Positions 4,285 to 13,475 of a stretch of 64,000 nt of DNA are shown in pieces; the first letter of the stretch is position 1, and each line of letters begins with the position of its first letter. Both the position numbers and the translations under genes were made by a program. The stretch is taken from NCBI GenBank assembly GCA_023382655.1, contig JAHDWK010000028.1, forward strand, positions 1 through 64,000, in the 5' to 3' direction. The notes below the pieces were generated by a model. The model did not search any database. It was not told the origin of the DNA and saw nothing but the letters and a program-made list of their open reading frames with translations. Origin of the DNA: Anaerolineae bacterium. Its GTDB lineage: Bacteria; Chloroflexota; Anaerolineae; Promineifilales; Promineifilaceae.

Positions 4285-5895
4285 ATGACGAAACTGCGAC
4301 AACTTTTTTCGACGCGGCAAACGCCGCAGAGCCAGCCTGTGCCGGGCAGCAGCCAGGTGGCCAATTCGGCCGGTGGGTATGCCTGGGCGGTGGATGACTG
4401 GATGCAGCTTGACCGCTTCCTGGTGTTGGGTTCTGAGGGTGGCACGTATTACATCCAGCGGCAGAAACTGACCCGCGAGAATGCGGAAGCGGTGCGGCGC
4501 TGCCTGCAAACCGACGGCCGTCGCGTCATTGCCCGCGTGGTAGAAGTGTCGGAAAACGGCCGTGCGCCCCGCAACGATCCCGCCCTGTTTGTGCTGGCTA
4601 TGGCCGCCGGTCTGGGCGACGAGGCGACCCGGCAAGCGGCCATCGCCGCCCTGCCCCGTGTGGCCCGTACCGGCACGCACCTCTTTCACTTCATGGAGTT
4701 TGTGGAAGGGTTCCGTGGTTGGGGCCGGGCGCTGCGCCGCGGTGTGGCCAACTGGTACACCGGCATGGACGCCGAACGGTTGGCGTACCAGGCCGTGAAA
4801 TACCAACAACGGGACGGCTGGAGCCACCGTGACGCCCTGCGGCTGGCCCATCCCCAAGCGCCAACGGCCGTACACAACCAACTGTTTCACTGGATGACGC
4901 AAGGTTGGGACGCGGCCACTTTGCCAACCGCTGCCCCAGATGACAGCGCGCTACAAACCGTCTGGGCCTTTGAACAAGCCAAACAAGCCACCTCGGTGGG
5001 GGATGTGCAGCGGCTGGTGGAGGGGTATGGCCTGCCCTGGGAAGCGATTCCCACGCCATGGCTGGCGGAGGCAGATGTGTGGCGGACGCTGCTGCCACAC
5101 TTGCCGCTGAATGCGCTGCTGCGGAACCTGGCCCGGCTGACGGCCAATGGTGTACTGACGCCGCTGGGTGCGGAGATGGAACTGGTGGCGGCGCGGCTGG
5201 TGGATGCGGAACAACTGCGCCGGGCGCGGGTGCATCCGGTGGCGGTGCTGGCGGCGCTGCTGACTTACCGGCACGGCAAAGGGGCGCGCGGTTCGCTGGC
5301 GTGGGAACCGGTCACGGCCGTTGTGGACGCCCTGGATCAGGCGTTTTACCTGGCGTTCCAAAATGTGGAGGCGACGGGCAAACGGCTGGTGCTGGCGCTG
5401 GACGTGTCTGGCTCGATGAGCATGGGTGTGGTGGCGGGTGTGCCGGGGCTGACGCCACGGGTGGCTTCGGCGGCGATGGCGCTGGTGACGGCGGCGACGG
5501 AACGGCACGTGACCGTCATCGGCTTCTCGCACCAGATGGTGCGGCTGAACATTTCGCCGCGCCAACGACTGGATGACGCGATGCAGGCGGTGAGCAACCT
5601 GCCGTTTGGCGGCACGGATGTGGCCCAACCGATGCTGTGGGCGCTGGCGAATGGTGTACAGGCGGATGCGTTTGTGGTGTACACGGACAGTGAAACGTGG
5701 TATGGCCACATTCACCCGGCGCAGGCGCTGCAAACGTACCGCCAGCAGACGGGCATCCCGGCTAAACTGGTGGTGGTGGGCATGGTGGCCAACCGTTTTT
5801 CAGTTGCCGATCCGCATGACGCTGGTATGCTAGATGTGGTGGGCTTTGACACGGCCGTGCCGCAGCTCATCGCTGATTTTATTGGTAATCGGTGA
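4285..5895 (+). CDS. rsr: Ro60/Rsr RNA-binding protein (TROVE + VWA)
   Basis: 536-residue orthologue of Ro60. Ro60 is a ring of helical HEAT-like repeats (TROVE module) that binds Y RNAs on its outside and the ends of misfolded or damaged RNAs in its hole. Residues ~15-330 carry the TROVE pattern (YAWAVDDWMQLDRFLVLGSEG, YYIQRQKLTRENA, then a long helical array with WYTGMDAERLAYQAVKY); the C-terminal third is a von Willebrand A fold with an intact metal site, D373-V-S-G-S and D468 in VYTDSETW. The ATG at 4285 follows AAGGAGGTG; a longer frame upstream lacks a site. Two Y RNAs lie just upstream, as in other bacterial rsr loci. The last codons (FIGNR) are supplied by a period-7 repeat. Confidence 0.9.
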   Translation: MTKLRQLFSTRQTPQSQPVPGSSQVANSAGGYAWAVDDWMQLDRFLVLGSEGGTYYIQRQKLTRENAEAVRRCLQTDGRRVIARVVEVSENGRAPRNDPALFVLAMAAGLGDEATRQAAIAALPRVARTGTHLFHFMEFVEGFRGWGRALRRGVANWYTGMDAERLAYQAVKYQQRDGWSHRDALRLAHPQAPTAVHNQLFHWMTQGWDAATLPTAAPDDSALQTVWAFEQAKQATSVGDVQRLVEGYGLPWEAIPTPWLAEADVWRTLLPHLPLNALLRNLARLTANGVLTPLGAEMELVAARLVDAEQLRRARVHPVAVLAALLTYRHGKGARGSLAWEPVTAVVDALDQAFYLAFQNVEATGKRLVLALDVSGSMSMGVVAGVPGLTPRVASAAMALVTAATERHVTVIGFSHQMVRLNISPRQRLDDAMQAVSNLPFGGTDVAQPMLWALANGVQADAFVVYTDSETWYGHIHPAQALQTYRQQTGIPAKLVVVGMVANRFSVADPHDAGMLDVVGFDTAVPQLIADFIGNR

Positions 5896-5961
5896 ACGGT
5901 AATCGGTAATCGGTTGGTATCGCCGATAACCGATTACCGATAACTGATGACCGTTTACCGG
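5884..5961. repeat. Palindromic period-7 element (GGTAATC type)
   Basis: GGTAATCGGTGAACGGTAAT and complementary ACCGATTACCGATAA arms between Ro60 and the HNH gene. It overlaps the Ro60 stop codon, and its right edge runs into the GGAGGAG ribosome site of the next gene. Confidence 0.8.
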
Positions 5962-5968
5962 AGGAGAC

Positions 5969-6490
5969 ATGGCAGCAATCCTGCTCTTAAATGCCACGTA
6001 TGAACCATTGGCAGTGATTCCCAAGAAGCGGGCGCTGTCGCTGCTGCTGCGCGAGGCGGTGGACGCGGTGACGGATGAGGTGGTAGCGCTGGCGGGCATT
6101 ACGGAAACGCGCCCGATTCCGACGGTGCTGCGGCTGCGGCGGTATGTGAATGTACCCAAGAGGGGCACACGCTGGAGCCGCCAGGGGGTGCTGCGGCGTG
6201 ACGGTTACACCTGTGTGTATTGTGGTGTGCGGGCGGGCGAAAAACGACACGGCCGTACCCTGCACCCGAATGACTTTACCATTGACCACCTGCTGCCGAA
6301 GAGTCGCGGCGGGCGTAATACGTGGGTGAATACGGCGTGTGCCTGTGCGGATTGTAACGGCCGTAAAAACGACCGTACACCACACGAAGCCGGTATGACT
6401 TTGCGCTGGGAACCGAAGACGCCGCGTGTGGATTACCTGGTGGCGTCTGGCAATGTGCCGGAAGCGTGGAAGTTTTACCTGGAGATTTAG
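5969..6490 (+). CDS. HNH endonuclease family protein
   Basis: 173 residues. The C-terminal half has a Zn-stabilised HNH core: YTCVYCGV (first CxxC), NDFTIDHLLPKSRGG (the catalytic DH), TWVNTACACADCNGRKND (second CxxC plus N and K/R). The N-terminal 60 residues (ILLLNATYEPLAVIPKKRAL) are the usual lead-in of this McrA-like branch. ATG at 5969 with GGAGGAG six bases before. It lies 73 bases after Ro60 on the same strand, so co-transcription is likely. HNH proteins of this type are widespread and their substrates mostly unknown; acting on RNA with Ro60 is only a possibility. Confidence 0.85.
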   Translation: MAAILLLNATYEPLAVIPKKRALSLLLREAVDAVTDEVVALAGITETRPIPTVLRLRRYVNVPKRGTRWSRQGVLRRDGYTCVYCGVRAGEKRHGRTLHPNDFTIDHLLPKSRGGRNTWVNTACACADCNGRKNDRTPHEAGMTLRWEPKTPRVDYLVASGNVPEAWKFYLEI

Positions 6491-6496
6491 CAAGGG

Positions 6497-6535
6497 AAAG
6501 CCCCGAAGGGTTTTGGAAACCCTTCGGGGCTTTTA
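6497..6535 (+). terminator. Hairpin terminator after the HNH gene
   Basis: AAAGCCCCGAAGGG and CCCTTCGGGGCTTTT form a 13-14 bp stem with a short T-run. It closes the Ro60-HNH unit. Confidence 0.7.
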
Positions 6536-6635
6536 GTACGGCCGTCACTGCCCCCCAAAAATTTTTGCAAACAGGTGGTGGCGGAATCTTTGCCCGACGT
6601 GGTTGTGCCTGTTACCATTTAGTCAGGAGAAGGTA

Positions 6636-9626
6636 ATGTCCAGGTGCTTAATCTGCCATTCAAGACAGCGAGTAGTGGGACATCCAACCTCTTTAAGAGG
6701 TTGGATGTCTCTGTTTTTAGCCAGTTGGTTGATATTCTTGCTGGCGGGGTGTGAGTTTCCAGGGGAAACGGCCGTGCCCACTCCCATTCAACCCGTTGCT
6801 ACCGTGCCGATGGTGGCTGCCGAAGGCACAATGGCAGTCACGCCGACGGCTGCGCTGGCTACCCCCACGCCATTGGTGACAGCCAATCCCTTACCCACCG
6901 CTACCCATGATGGCGCGTTAGCCGATTGGACGGTGCTGGTGTATATGGTCGCCGACAATAACCTGGAGGAGGCCGCCTTGCTGGACATCAATGAGATGGA
7001 GGCAGCGGGTAGTTCTGAGCAGGTGAATGTGCTGGTGCAACTTGACCGGGCGGTGGGGGAATCGGCGGCGGCGGGAGATTGGACGGACACACGCCGCTAC
7101 CGCATTGTGGGTGACGCTGATCCATTTACCATCACGGCCGAGCCATTGCTGACACTGGGGGAGCAAAATATGGGCGACCCGGCTACGCTGGCGGACTTTA
7201 TTCGCTGGGGGGCGGCCAATTACCCGGCCAATCACTACGCCCTTATTTTGTGGAATCATGGCATGGGTTGGCAGGGGGTAGCTTTTGATAATGAGACGGC
7301 GGAGTTGGGGGTGACGGATCATCTGAGTCTGACAGATTTGGCGGGGGCGCTGGCCCAGGCAGATGTGCCGCCATTGGATATTGTGGGGTTTGATGCCTGT
7401 TTGATGGGGCAGTTGGATGTGCTGAATGTGTTACGGCCGTATGCCCAGGTTGCCGTTGCTTCGGAAGAGTTAACCCCTGGTCTGGGCTGGAATTATGAAA
7501 GCCTGCTGCGCAATTTGTATGCCCGGCCACAGTGGGACGGCCGTGAATTGGCCGCGCAGATGGTCAATGGCTTCATCAGCCATTACACGACGGCCGTACC
7601 GGAGGATTTTGTGACGATGACGGCCGTTGATCTGGCCCAACTGCCGGCGCTGGCGCACAACCTGGAGCAATTGGCGGCGGCGCTGGCCCAAGAGCCAGCC
7701 TTTGTAGCCAGTGCGGTGGGTGATGCCCGCAGTGGGGCGGAGAGTTTTGCTCGTGTGTACCCGGAGGATGTGGATTATTACGCGGCCGTTGATCTGCATC
7801 ACTTTGCCACCATTCTGGCGCGGCGCAGCCCGGATGCGGCGGTGCAGGCGGCGGCAGAAGAGGTGATGGCGGCTGTAGATACAGCCGTTCTCACCCATGG
7901 GCGTGGCCCTGGTTTTAAGCATAGTGCCGGTATCGCCCTCTACTTTCCCCGCCGCGCGGAGTTTTATGACGCCGCCTATGGGGATGTGACCCAACTGCCC
8001 AACTGGAATGCCTTCTTGCAGAGTTATTATCAAATAGGGCAGGCCGCGCTGACACCACCCACCTTGACATTGCACAATAAACTGAACGCTGTGGTGGGGG
8101 TACAAGACCCGGCGTTCATTGGATTTCAGGTCGCGGGGCGTGATATTGAGGCGGTGTGGCTGTTGGTGACGCTGAATGGGGCGGACGGCCGTCGGCTGCT
8201 GGTGGAATATGACAATTTGATCCCCGAACCGACCTATTTGCCCGATGGCAGCCAGGTCATCGAGTGGCGCGATGGGGTGCATGACGACTTTTTCATCTGG
8301 GATACCGAAGTGACGTATCTTTATGACGCCAATAACAACGGCGATTACGTGGTCATGTGGCCGACGGCGCCGGGCAGTACCCAATTTACCGTGCAGGGGC
8401 GGCTGCGTCGCGCCAATGAAGAGAGGTATGTGGATGCCAATTTGCTCTTTGACCATGCCACCGGCGCATTGGTGAAGGTGTGGGCCGTGCAGTCAGATGA
8501 GAACAATGCCCCGGCAGAGGTTCTGCCCCAACCGGGTGATGAGTTTCAGCTCTATACCTTCTACGAGGCCAACGGCGCATTTGACAGGGAGCCGGGCGTG
8601 AGTCTCTTTTTTGATGACAACGGGGGGCTGTTTTATGAGTGGCTGCCCTTGCAAGACGGCCGTTACTCTTTGGGTATGGTCGCGGAGAATGTGGCGGGGG
8701 ACACGGCCGTGCAGTTCCTTGACCTCACCGTCACCAACCGCGAAGAACTGGCCGACTATCAAGCCTATTTAGATCCGTATCTGGGCTTCCGCTTCCTCTA
8801 TCCCCAAAGTTGGCACGAACCCCGTTACCAGGACACCCTGCTCTACAGCGCCAGCCAGCTTACCGAAACACAGCTGCTCATCACCATCTACCCGCATCTC
8901 GCCGATGGCGTCACGGCGGAAACGCTCAAACAACAAACGCTGCAACAGTTTGGCACAGTGGACATCCTCTTTGAAGAAACGCGGGTGGTTGATGGACGGC
9001 AGGCGCTCAGCACCGCCTATGGGTATACCAACACCGCCGGTATCCCCCACTCCGGTGTCTTCTTGACCTTTATTGATGCTAACCGGAATGGGTATGTGGT
9101 GGATGTGGACGGCCGTACGGCCGACGAGACCAACACCGTGCCACTGGCCGCCACCATCGCCGACACCTGGGAATCGGGCACGGCCGGCGTGGGCTTGCAG
9201 CCCGGTCAGTGGGCAAAGGTCAACCTGGACAATTTTAGTGTGGCGCAACCCGCCAACTTCACCTATCAACCCGCCAACGGCTGGGAGCGCTTCAACGCCG
9301 GGCAATACACCTTTGTCGCCCTGCGCACGCAGCCCGCCAGCCGGGATACGGCCGCCGTCGTCGCCGCTCTGGTACGCGACGCCGGGGCCGGGGTAGACAA
9401 CTTCCGCGCTACGGAGCCGGTACTCTTCCCCCTGGCAGGTTACGTCTGGCATCGGGTGGAGTTCAGCTATGATGTGGCCGGGTTGGGCACCGTGTGGGGC
9501 TTCATCATGGCGCGGGTGGAAGGGGAGCAGGAGGTGGTGGCCTGGGCAGAAGCACCCTCGGCCGGCTACAACGACCTGGCCTCCGGCACCTTCCTGACGA
9601 TGATCGCCGATTTGACGCTTCGGTGA
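6636..9626 (+). CDS. Clostripain-family (C11) peptidase lipoprotein
   Basis: 996-residue exported protein. The hydrophobic segment ends in the lipobox LLAGC, followed by a Thr/Pro-rich linker. Residues ~90-480 are a clostripain-like caspase-fold peptidase: WTVLVYMVADNNLE, then LILWNHGMGWQG with catalytic H208 and VGFDACLMGQLD with catalytic C255. The ~500 C-terminal residues contain beta-rich regions and no family I can name. I used the ATG at 6636 (AGGAGA just upstream); an alternative ATG at 6703 would give a shorter signal peptide starting MSLFLASW. A perfect 14-bp inverted repeat (6674-6703) is embedded between these starts. Convergent with the HNH pair downstream. Confidence 0.85.
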   Translation: MSRCLICHSRQRVVGHPTSLRGWMSLFLASWLIFLLAGCEFPGETAVPTPIQPVATVPMVAAEGTMAVTPTAALATPTPLVTANPLPTATHDGALADWTVLVYMVADNNLEEAALLDINEMEAAGSSEQVNVLVQLDRAVGESAAAGDWTDTRRYRIVGDADPFTITAEPLLTLGEQNMGDPATLADFIRWGAANYPANHYALILWNHGMGWQGVAFDNETAELGVTDHLSLTDLAGALAQADVPPLDIVGFDACLMGQLDVLNVLRPYAQVAVASEELTPGLGWNYESLLRNLYARPQWDGRELAAQMVNGFISHYTTAVPEDFVTMTAVDLAQLPALAHNLEQLAAALAQEPAFVASAVGDARSGAESFARVYPEDVDYYAAVDLHHFATILARRSPDAAVQAAAEEVMAAVDTAVLTHGRGPGFKHSAGIALYFPRRAEFYDAAYGDVTQLPNWNAFLQSYYQIGQAALTPPTLTLHNKLNAVVGVQDPAFIGFQVAGRDIEAVWLLVTLNGADGRRLLVEYDNLIPEPTYLPDGSQVIEWRDGVHDDFFIWDTEVTYLYDANNNGDYVVMWPTAPGSTQFTVQGRLRRANEERYVDANLLFDHATGALVKVWAVQSDENNAPAEVLPQPGDEFQLYTFYEANGAFDREPGVSLFFDDNGGLFYEWLPLQDGRYSLGMVAENVAGDTAVQFLDLTVTNREELADYQAYLDPYLGFRFLYPQSWHEPRYQDTLLYSASQLTETQLLITIYPHLADGVTAETLKQQTLQQFGTVDILFEETRVVDGRQALSTAYGYTNTAGIPHSGVFLTFIDANRNGYVVDVDGRTADETNTVPLAATIADTWESGTAGVGLQPGQWAKVNLDNFSVAQPANFTYQPANGWERFNAGQYTFVALRTQPASRDTAAVVAALVRDAGAGVDNFRATEPVLFPLAGYVWHRVEFSYDVAGLGTVWGFIMARVEGEQEVVAWAEAPSAGYNDLASGTFLTMIADLTLR
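6674..6703. repeat. Perfect inverted repeat inside the signal-peptide coding region
   Basis: ACATCCAACCTCTT and AAGAGGTTGGATGT are exact complements, adjacent to each other, within codons 13-23 of the clostripain-family gene. Confidence 0.75.
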
Positions 9627-9684
9627 ACAGGTGAGGGGGTGAGCAGGTGAGGGGGCGAGCAGGTGAGGGGGCGAGCAGGTGAGG
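9625..9684. repeat. Tandem repeat GAGCAGGTGAGGGG
   Basis: About four near-identical 14-base units (two heptamers each) fill the space between the converging peptidase and HNH genes. Related sequence occurs at 23648-23690, 30250-30312 and 36586-36612. Confidence 0.75.
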
Positions 9685-9690
9685 GGCAAC

Positions 9691-10113
9691 CTAAAGGGGA
9701 TGCAGACCTACTTGTGCCCAGATGCCACGCGCTGTCACAATTAGCTCATGGTTCATCTGCAAGGCATCAATCGTGGCCCGGCCACAAGCGGTGAGACCAA
9801 TCAGGTAACGGCCGTCCTCGTCCCAAGCAAAATGTTCGTTCCAGTTTTGTTGGCGGGGGTTGTAAAGAGTGACAGGTTCACCTGTTTTAGGGTCCGGTCC
9901 TTCAGTTTTGGCCCATTTACGGCCGTTGCAACCTGAACAAGCCAGGCACAAATTCTCTGGAACACTCTCGCCGCCCAACTTCACCGGGATAATGTGGTCT
10001 ATTTCACCGGCAATGCCACTGATGCGTTCATGGGTCTGGCAATACTCGCAGCGATAGCCGGCGCGTTGGCGCACAAAGGTACGCAGTTCTGGGGAAATGA
10101 TAGAAGCAGTCAC
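9691..10113 (-). CDS. Small HNH endonuclease
   Basis: 140 residues with a complete HNH/Zn motif: YRCEYCQTHERI (CxxC), IAGEIDHIIPVKLGG (catalytic DH), NLCLACSGCNGRKWAK (CxxC and the N-x-x-K/R). The ~70 residue tail contains LYNPRQQNWNEHFAW. Starts with GTG at 10113, overlapping the stop of the upstream gene by four bases (GTGA), so the two are translationally coupled. Similar HNH-plus-small-protein pairs are common in cyanobacteria and Chloroflexota; their role is not established. Confidence 0.85.
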   Translation of the reverse strand: MTASIISPELRTFVRQRAGYRCEYCQTHERISGIAGEIDHIIPVKLGGESVPENLCLACSGCNGRKWAKTEGPDPKTGEPVTLYNPRQQNWNEHFAWDEDGRYLIGLTACGRATIDALQMNHELIVTARGIWAQVGLHPL

Positions 10114-10538
10114 GAGGGAAGTTCAGGCAGGGGCAAAGTGTCTAATTCAACCGGATGACCCCGTTGGGCCAGGATAGCCAATGCCTGAGCGCGACGCAAA
10201 AGGGAGTGGTAATACGCGGCCAACAGGTCTTGGTGTTCGGCCGTTTCAGCGGTGGTCAGCTTTCGCTGCCCGGCAAACTGGTTCAACTGCATCAGTCGGG
10301 TCTGCCCGGCCAGTGAGAGAGAAGGTTTTGCGGCCGCCCACAATGCATCATCACTAAACAAGTGCATCGCCGCCAATTCGCGGGCCAACTCTGGTGGTGC
10401 GTCTGGCGGCGCGGGCAGGCTGGATTCAATGGCACTGTGCAGTACTTCATCTACCGAGCGGTAAGTCAGTTCGGCCGCCCGTTTGAGTTTACGGTAGGTA
10501 GATTCTGGCAAATCTATGGCAATCATTTTTTCAACCAT
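10110..10538 (-). CDS. Small helical protein coupled to HNH nuclease
   Basis: 142 residues, or 138 from the internal ATG (MIAIDLPESTYRKLKRAAEL). The N-terminus looks like a ribbon-helix-helix-type strand-helix (IAIDLPESTYRKLKRAAE), as seen in antitoxin-like or DNA-binding small proteins; the remainder is helical with Leu/Ala heptads (TAEHQDLLAAYYHSLLRRAQAL). The gene is coupled to the HNH gene by a GTGA overlap. I infer an accessory or regulatory partner of the nuclease; a toxin-antitoxin-like relation is possible but not shown. Confidence 0.6.
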   Translation of the reverse strand: MVEKMIAIDLPESTYRKLKRAAELTYRSVDEVLHSAIESSLPAPPDAPPELARELAAMHLFSDDALWAAAKPSLSLAGQTRLMQLNQFAGQRKLTTAETAEHQDLLAAYYHSLLRRAQALAILAQRGHPVELDTLPLPELPS

Positions 10539-10610
10539 CCACTATCCAACCTCCAATCCACTTTTGTAGAACAAAACTCTAACAACACGGGCAAAGCGTG
10601 TCAAGTCTTG

Positions 10611-13475
10611 TTAGTGTCGTATGATGGGCCAGAGTGTGAGTGTGCCATTGCTGGCGGAGGCGGTCAGGTAACGGCCGTCTGGCGACCAGCTCATTTGCCC
10701 CACATCATTGCCTACCGGGGCCTGTGCCAGTATCTGATTGGAACGCCAGTCGCGCACTTCCACACTTTGTACAATATTGGCCGGGGTTGTGCTCATTTGG
10801 GCAAAATAATCCCCCGTCGGCGCAAAGATCGGGCTGCTGTTATTGCTGGCCTGCCCGGTGATGGCACTGCCTGTGCGTACATCCCACTGCGTCAACCGCC
10901 TTTCGGACTGCTCCTGAGATGTCAGCAACAGATCATCTGCCGTCCAAATGGATAATTGATGATCGGGAATCTCCAAAATCACCTTCTCTTGTTCCAGGTC
11001 ATATACAAAGATTTTATAAAGCCACGCCTCGTCAATGAGCAAACTTTCCAGGGCTACCAGCGTTCCGCCGGGGTTGAAGAGGGCAATGGGATCTGTTTTC
11101 GCCGCGTAATTGGCGCGGACGCTCTCGATGTGGAACAGTTCACGGAAATCGCCAACGGCCGTTTCCTGCCACACCATCATCGCCCCCGGTTCTTCCTCTC
11201 CACCCGTTCCATCCGTATTGCCGCTGGCGGCCATCAATGCTGACCCGGTAGGTGACCAGATGATCCAGGTGATGTGTTGATCAGCAGGATAGCCAGCGAG
11301 AACGGCCGTCTCCGCGCCCGTCGTCCTGTCTACGATGATCACTTCATTGCCGGAGCCATAAGCCAGGTAACGGCCGTCTGGCGAAAAGGCCACCCCTTCC
11401 ACCCGCGCCGTCACGTTGGCAAAGGTTTGGGTAATGGCCCGCGCTGCCAGATCGTAGACGACCATCTCATTGGTGGCCGTATCTACCAGGGCTACCAACT
11501 TGGAATCGGGGCTAAAGGTGGCGACGGGATAGTTGAGGTCAAAGACAGCAACAGGTTGCGTTGACTCCACATCCCAGATGACAAATTGATAATCGGTGGG
11601 GGTGGCTATTTTACGACCGTCTGGCGACCAGAAATAAGGATAGTGTACCGCATACACCGGCAGGCGTCCTACCGTTTCTTCGGTCGCGCCCTCGTCAAAC
11701 GCCCATCGGGTCAATGTACCATCCGCATACAGGCTGATGATGGCATTACCGGCAAAGCTGCTCACCAGGCGATGGATCGGCGCCGGGTTTTCTAGCTGTC
11801 TCACCAGTTCACCCGTAGCTGCCTCCCACACGCTGCCGCCAAAATAGCCGTAGCTGCCTATACTGGCCAGCCAACGGCCGTCCGGACTGGCAAAAAGGGA
11901 GCGTCCTGTCCAAGTAGAAGGCTGGAAGAAGAGGGCGCTGCTGGGAATACTTTGGATGACCATCTGGCTGGCAAAATCTATCGTGTCAATGCTGTTATTG
12001 GGGCTGTTGAGGGTGAGGGTCCGGCCGTCCGGCGACCAGGCCACCGCGTAGGATGAATAACAGCCGGCAGAGCGTTGCAGCGTAAACAGCCGCTCACCCG
12101 TTTCCACATCCACAATGTGGCCGCAGCCTCTGGTTCTCGAAGCCAGGGTTACGGCCGTGCCATCAGGCGACCAGACGAGATGCGGCCCTGTGTCGCCGCC
12201 GCCGCCGGTTTCCGGGATTTCATGCACGTGACCGCCGGCCAAATCCAGCACAAAGATGGGATTAAAACGGTTGGTGCCGGTCAAATGGACGGCGATGCGG
12301 CGGCCGTCTGGCGCGTAGGCGATGTCTCCCAAACGCGCATTGGCGTGGACGACGGGATAGGTTTGGGCACGGCCGTCAGCCGCCGCCAGTTCCATCACGT
12401 TACCATCGGCCAGGGCCACAGCTACCGCCTGCCCGTCCGGGCGCACGGCAATGGCCACGGGGCTGGCGGGTAGGGGTTGGAACCATTGCTTGGCCGCGCC
12501 GGTAACGGCCGTAAACGACACCCCATATGGCCAGGCCACGGCCACGCCTGTGCCATCGGGCGTAAACGCCGCGTCCACTAGCTGCCCCCGCCCCAACAGG
12601 CGCGGCGCGCCCAATTGGATGGGGGAGGCGGCTGGCTGCTCCGGCGTTTCGCCACTTGATGGATCAATCTCCGCGCCAACGGGCACAAAAAGCAGCCGTT
12701 CACCGGGATTGGTGAACAGTTCCAACTGCCCATTTTCTACCCAGTACTGCCTGGCCTGGCTGAGGGCGGTGGTGAAATCCCCTTCCTGAAGCAGATATGC
12801 TTCGTCTAAATCACAGCTTCCCTCTACCATACTCAGCATGGGGAAGCGAATGTCGTCATTTTCGGCCTGGTAGCTGCCCAGGTAGTGGCGGCAGCCCGCA
12901 TAGCCGCTGATCGCGCCGCTGCCGTCAAAGACCAGGGTAATTTCGGTGTCGGGCAGCAGGTCACGGCCGTGCCACTCCACTAACTGCCAGGCCACACCGA
13001 CCAAATCGGCGGGGTTGGCGGCAAATTCGGGTTGGCGGGTGAAGGTTAATGTTGTTTCACCAACGGCCGTCAGCAACGCCAACTGATCGCCATCTAAATG
13101 ATAACGCACCGCCTGCGTCAATGCCTGCACGTAAGCTGTCTCCTGTTCCATTACTCCTTCTGGCGATGGGCAGTCTTGCGCATTTATAGCAATTTCAGGG
13201 ATGGCAAATGAACCGTCGCGGGCGGAGGTGTAATCGCTGCCATATTCGTTGCAGCCAGCGAAACCACCAGCACGGCCGTCGGCAAACACCAGGGTAATGC
13301 GGCTGTCGAGGATGGGGGCACGGCCGTTGATCAAGGTTAGCTCCCACGCCGTCCCGGCTAAATCGGGCATGGGTGTGGGTGTGTCCGTAGCCATCCCTCG
13401 CGTCATATCAACAGGTACCGGTTCAACGGTACAGGCGGACAGAAGTATGCAGAGGATGACAAAAATGCGTTTCAT
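10611..13475 (-). CDS. Lipoprotein with two META domains and a WD40-type propeller
   Basis: 954 residues. Signal peptide MKRIFVILCILLSAC with lipobox LSAC. Two META domains (HslJ-like): AGTAWELTLINGRAP ... GCNEYGSDY at ~40-150 and VGVAWQLVEWHGRD ... GYAGCRHYLGSY at ~160-265. From ~290 to the end come many WD40/TolB-like blades marked by repeated SPDGR/APDGR (for example VAWSPDGRTL, FSPDGRYLA, SWSPDGRYL). Likely anchored outside the membrane; ligand unknown. Overlaps the upstream gene by four bases (ATGA), so the two form an operon. The repeated D-G-R codons largely coincide with copies of the octamer ACGGCCGT. Confidence 0.8.
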   Translation of the reverse strand: MKRIFVILCILLSACTVEPVPVDMTRGMATDTPTPMPDLAGTAWELTLINGRAPILDSRITLVFADGRAGGFAGCNEYGSDYTSARDGSFAIPEIAINAQDCPSPEGVMEQETAYVQALTQAVRYHLDGDQLALLTAVGETTLTFTRQPEFAANPADLVGVAWQLVEWHGRDLLPDTEITLVFDGSGAISGYAGCRHYLGSYQAENDDIRFPMLSMVEGSCDLDEAYLLQEGDFTTALSQARQYWVENGQLELFTNPGERLLFVPVGAEIDPSSGETPEQPAASPIQLGAPRLLGRGQLVDAAFTPDGTGVAVAWPYGVSFTAVTGAAKQWFQPLPASPVAIAVRPDGQAVAVALADGNVMELAAADGRAQTYPVVHANARLGDIAYAPDGRRIAVHLTGTNRFNPIFVLDLAGGHVHEIPETGGGGDTGPHLVWSPDGTAVTLASRTRGCGHIVDVETGERLFTLQRSAGCYSSYAVAWSPDGRTLTLNSPNNSIDTIDFASQMVIQSIPSSALFFQPSTWTGRSLFASPDGRWLASIGSYGYFGGSVWEAATGELVRQLENPAPIHRLVSSFAGNAIISLYADGTLTRWAFDEGATEETVGRLPVYAVHYPYFWSPDGRKIATPTDYQFVIWDVESTQPVAVFDLNYPVATFSPDSKLVALVDTATNEMVVYDLAARAITQTFANVTARVEGVAFSPDGRYLAYGSGNEVIIVDRTTGAETAVLAGYPADQHITWIIWSPTGSALMAASGNTDGTGGEEEPGAMMVWQETAVGDFRELFHIESVRANYAAKTDPIALFNPGGTLVALESLLIDEAWLYKIFVYDLEQEKVILEIPDHQLSIWTADDLLLTSQEQSERRLTQWDVRTGSAITGQASNNSSPIFAPTGDYFAQMSTTPANIVQSVEVRDWRSNQILAQAPVGNDVGQMSWSPDGRYLTASASNGTLTLWPIIRH

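Noticed and set aside
4096..4902. 268-codon frame on the minus strand opposite Ro60
   Set aside because: Arg/His-rich shadow of the Ro60 gene with no ribosome site.
12075..12473. Plus-strand frames within the propeller lipoprotein genes
   Set aside because: Frames opposite repeated SPDGR codons stay open because of composition; they have no start context.
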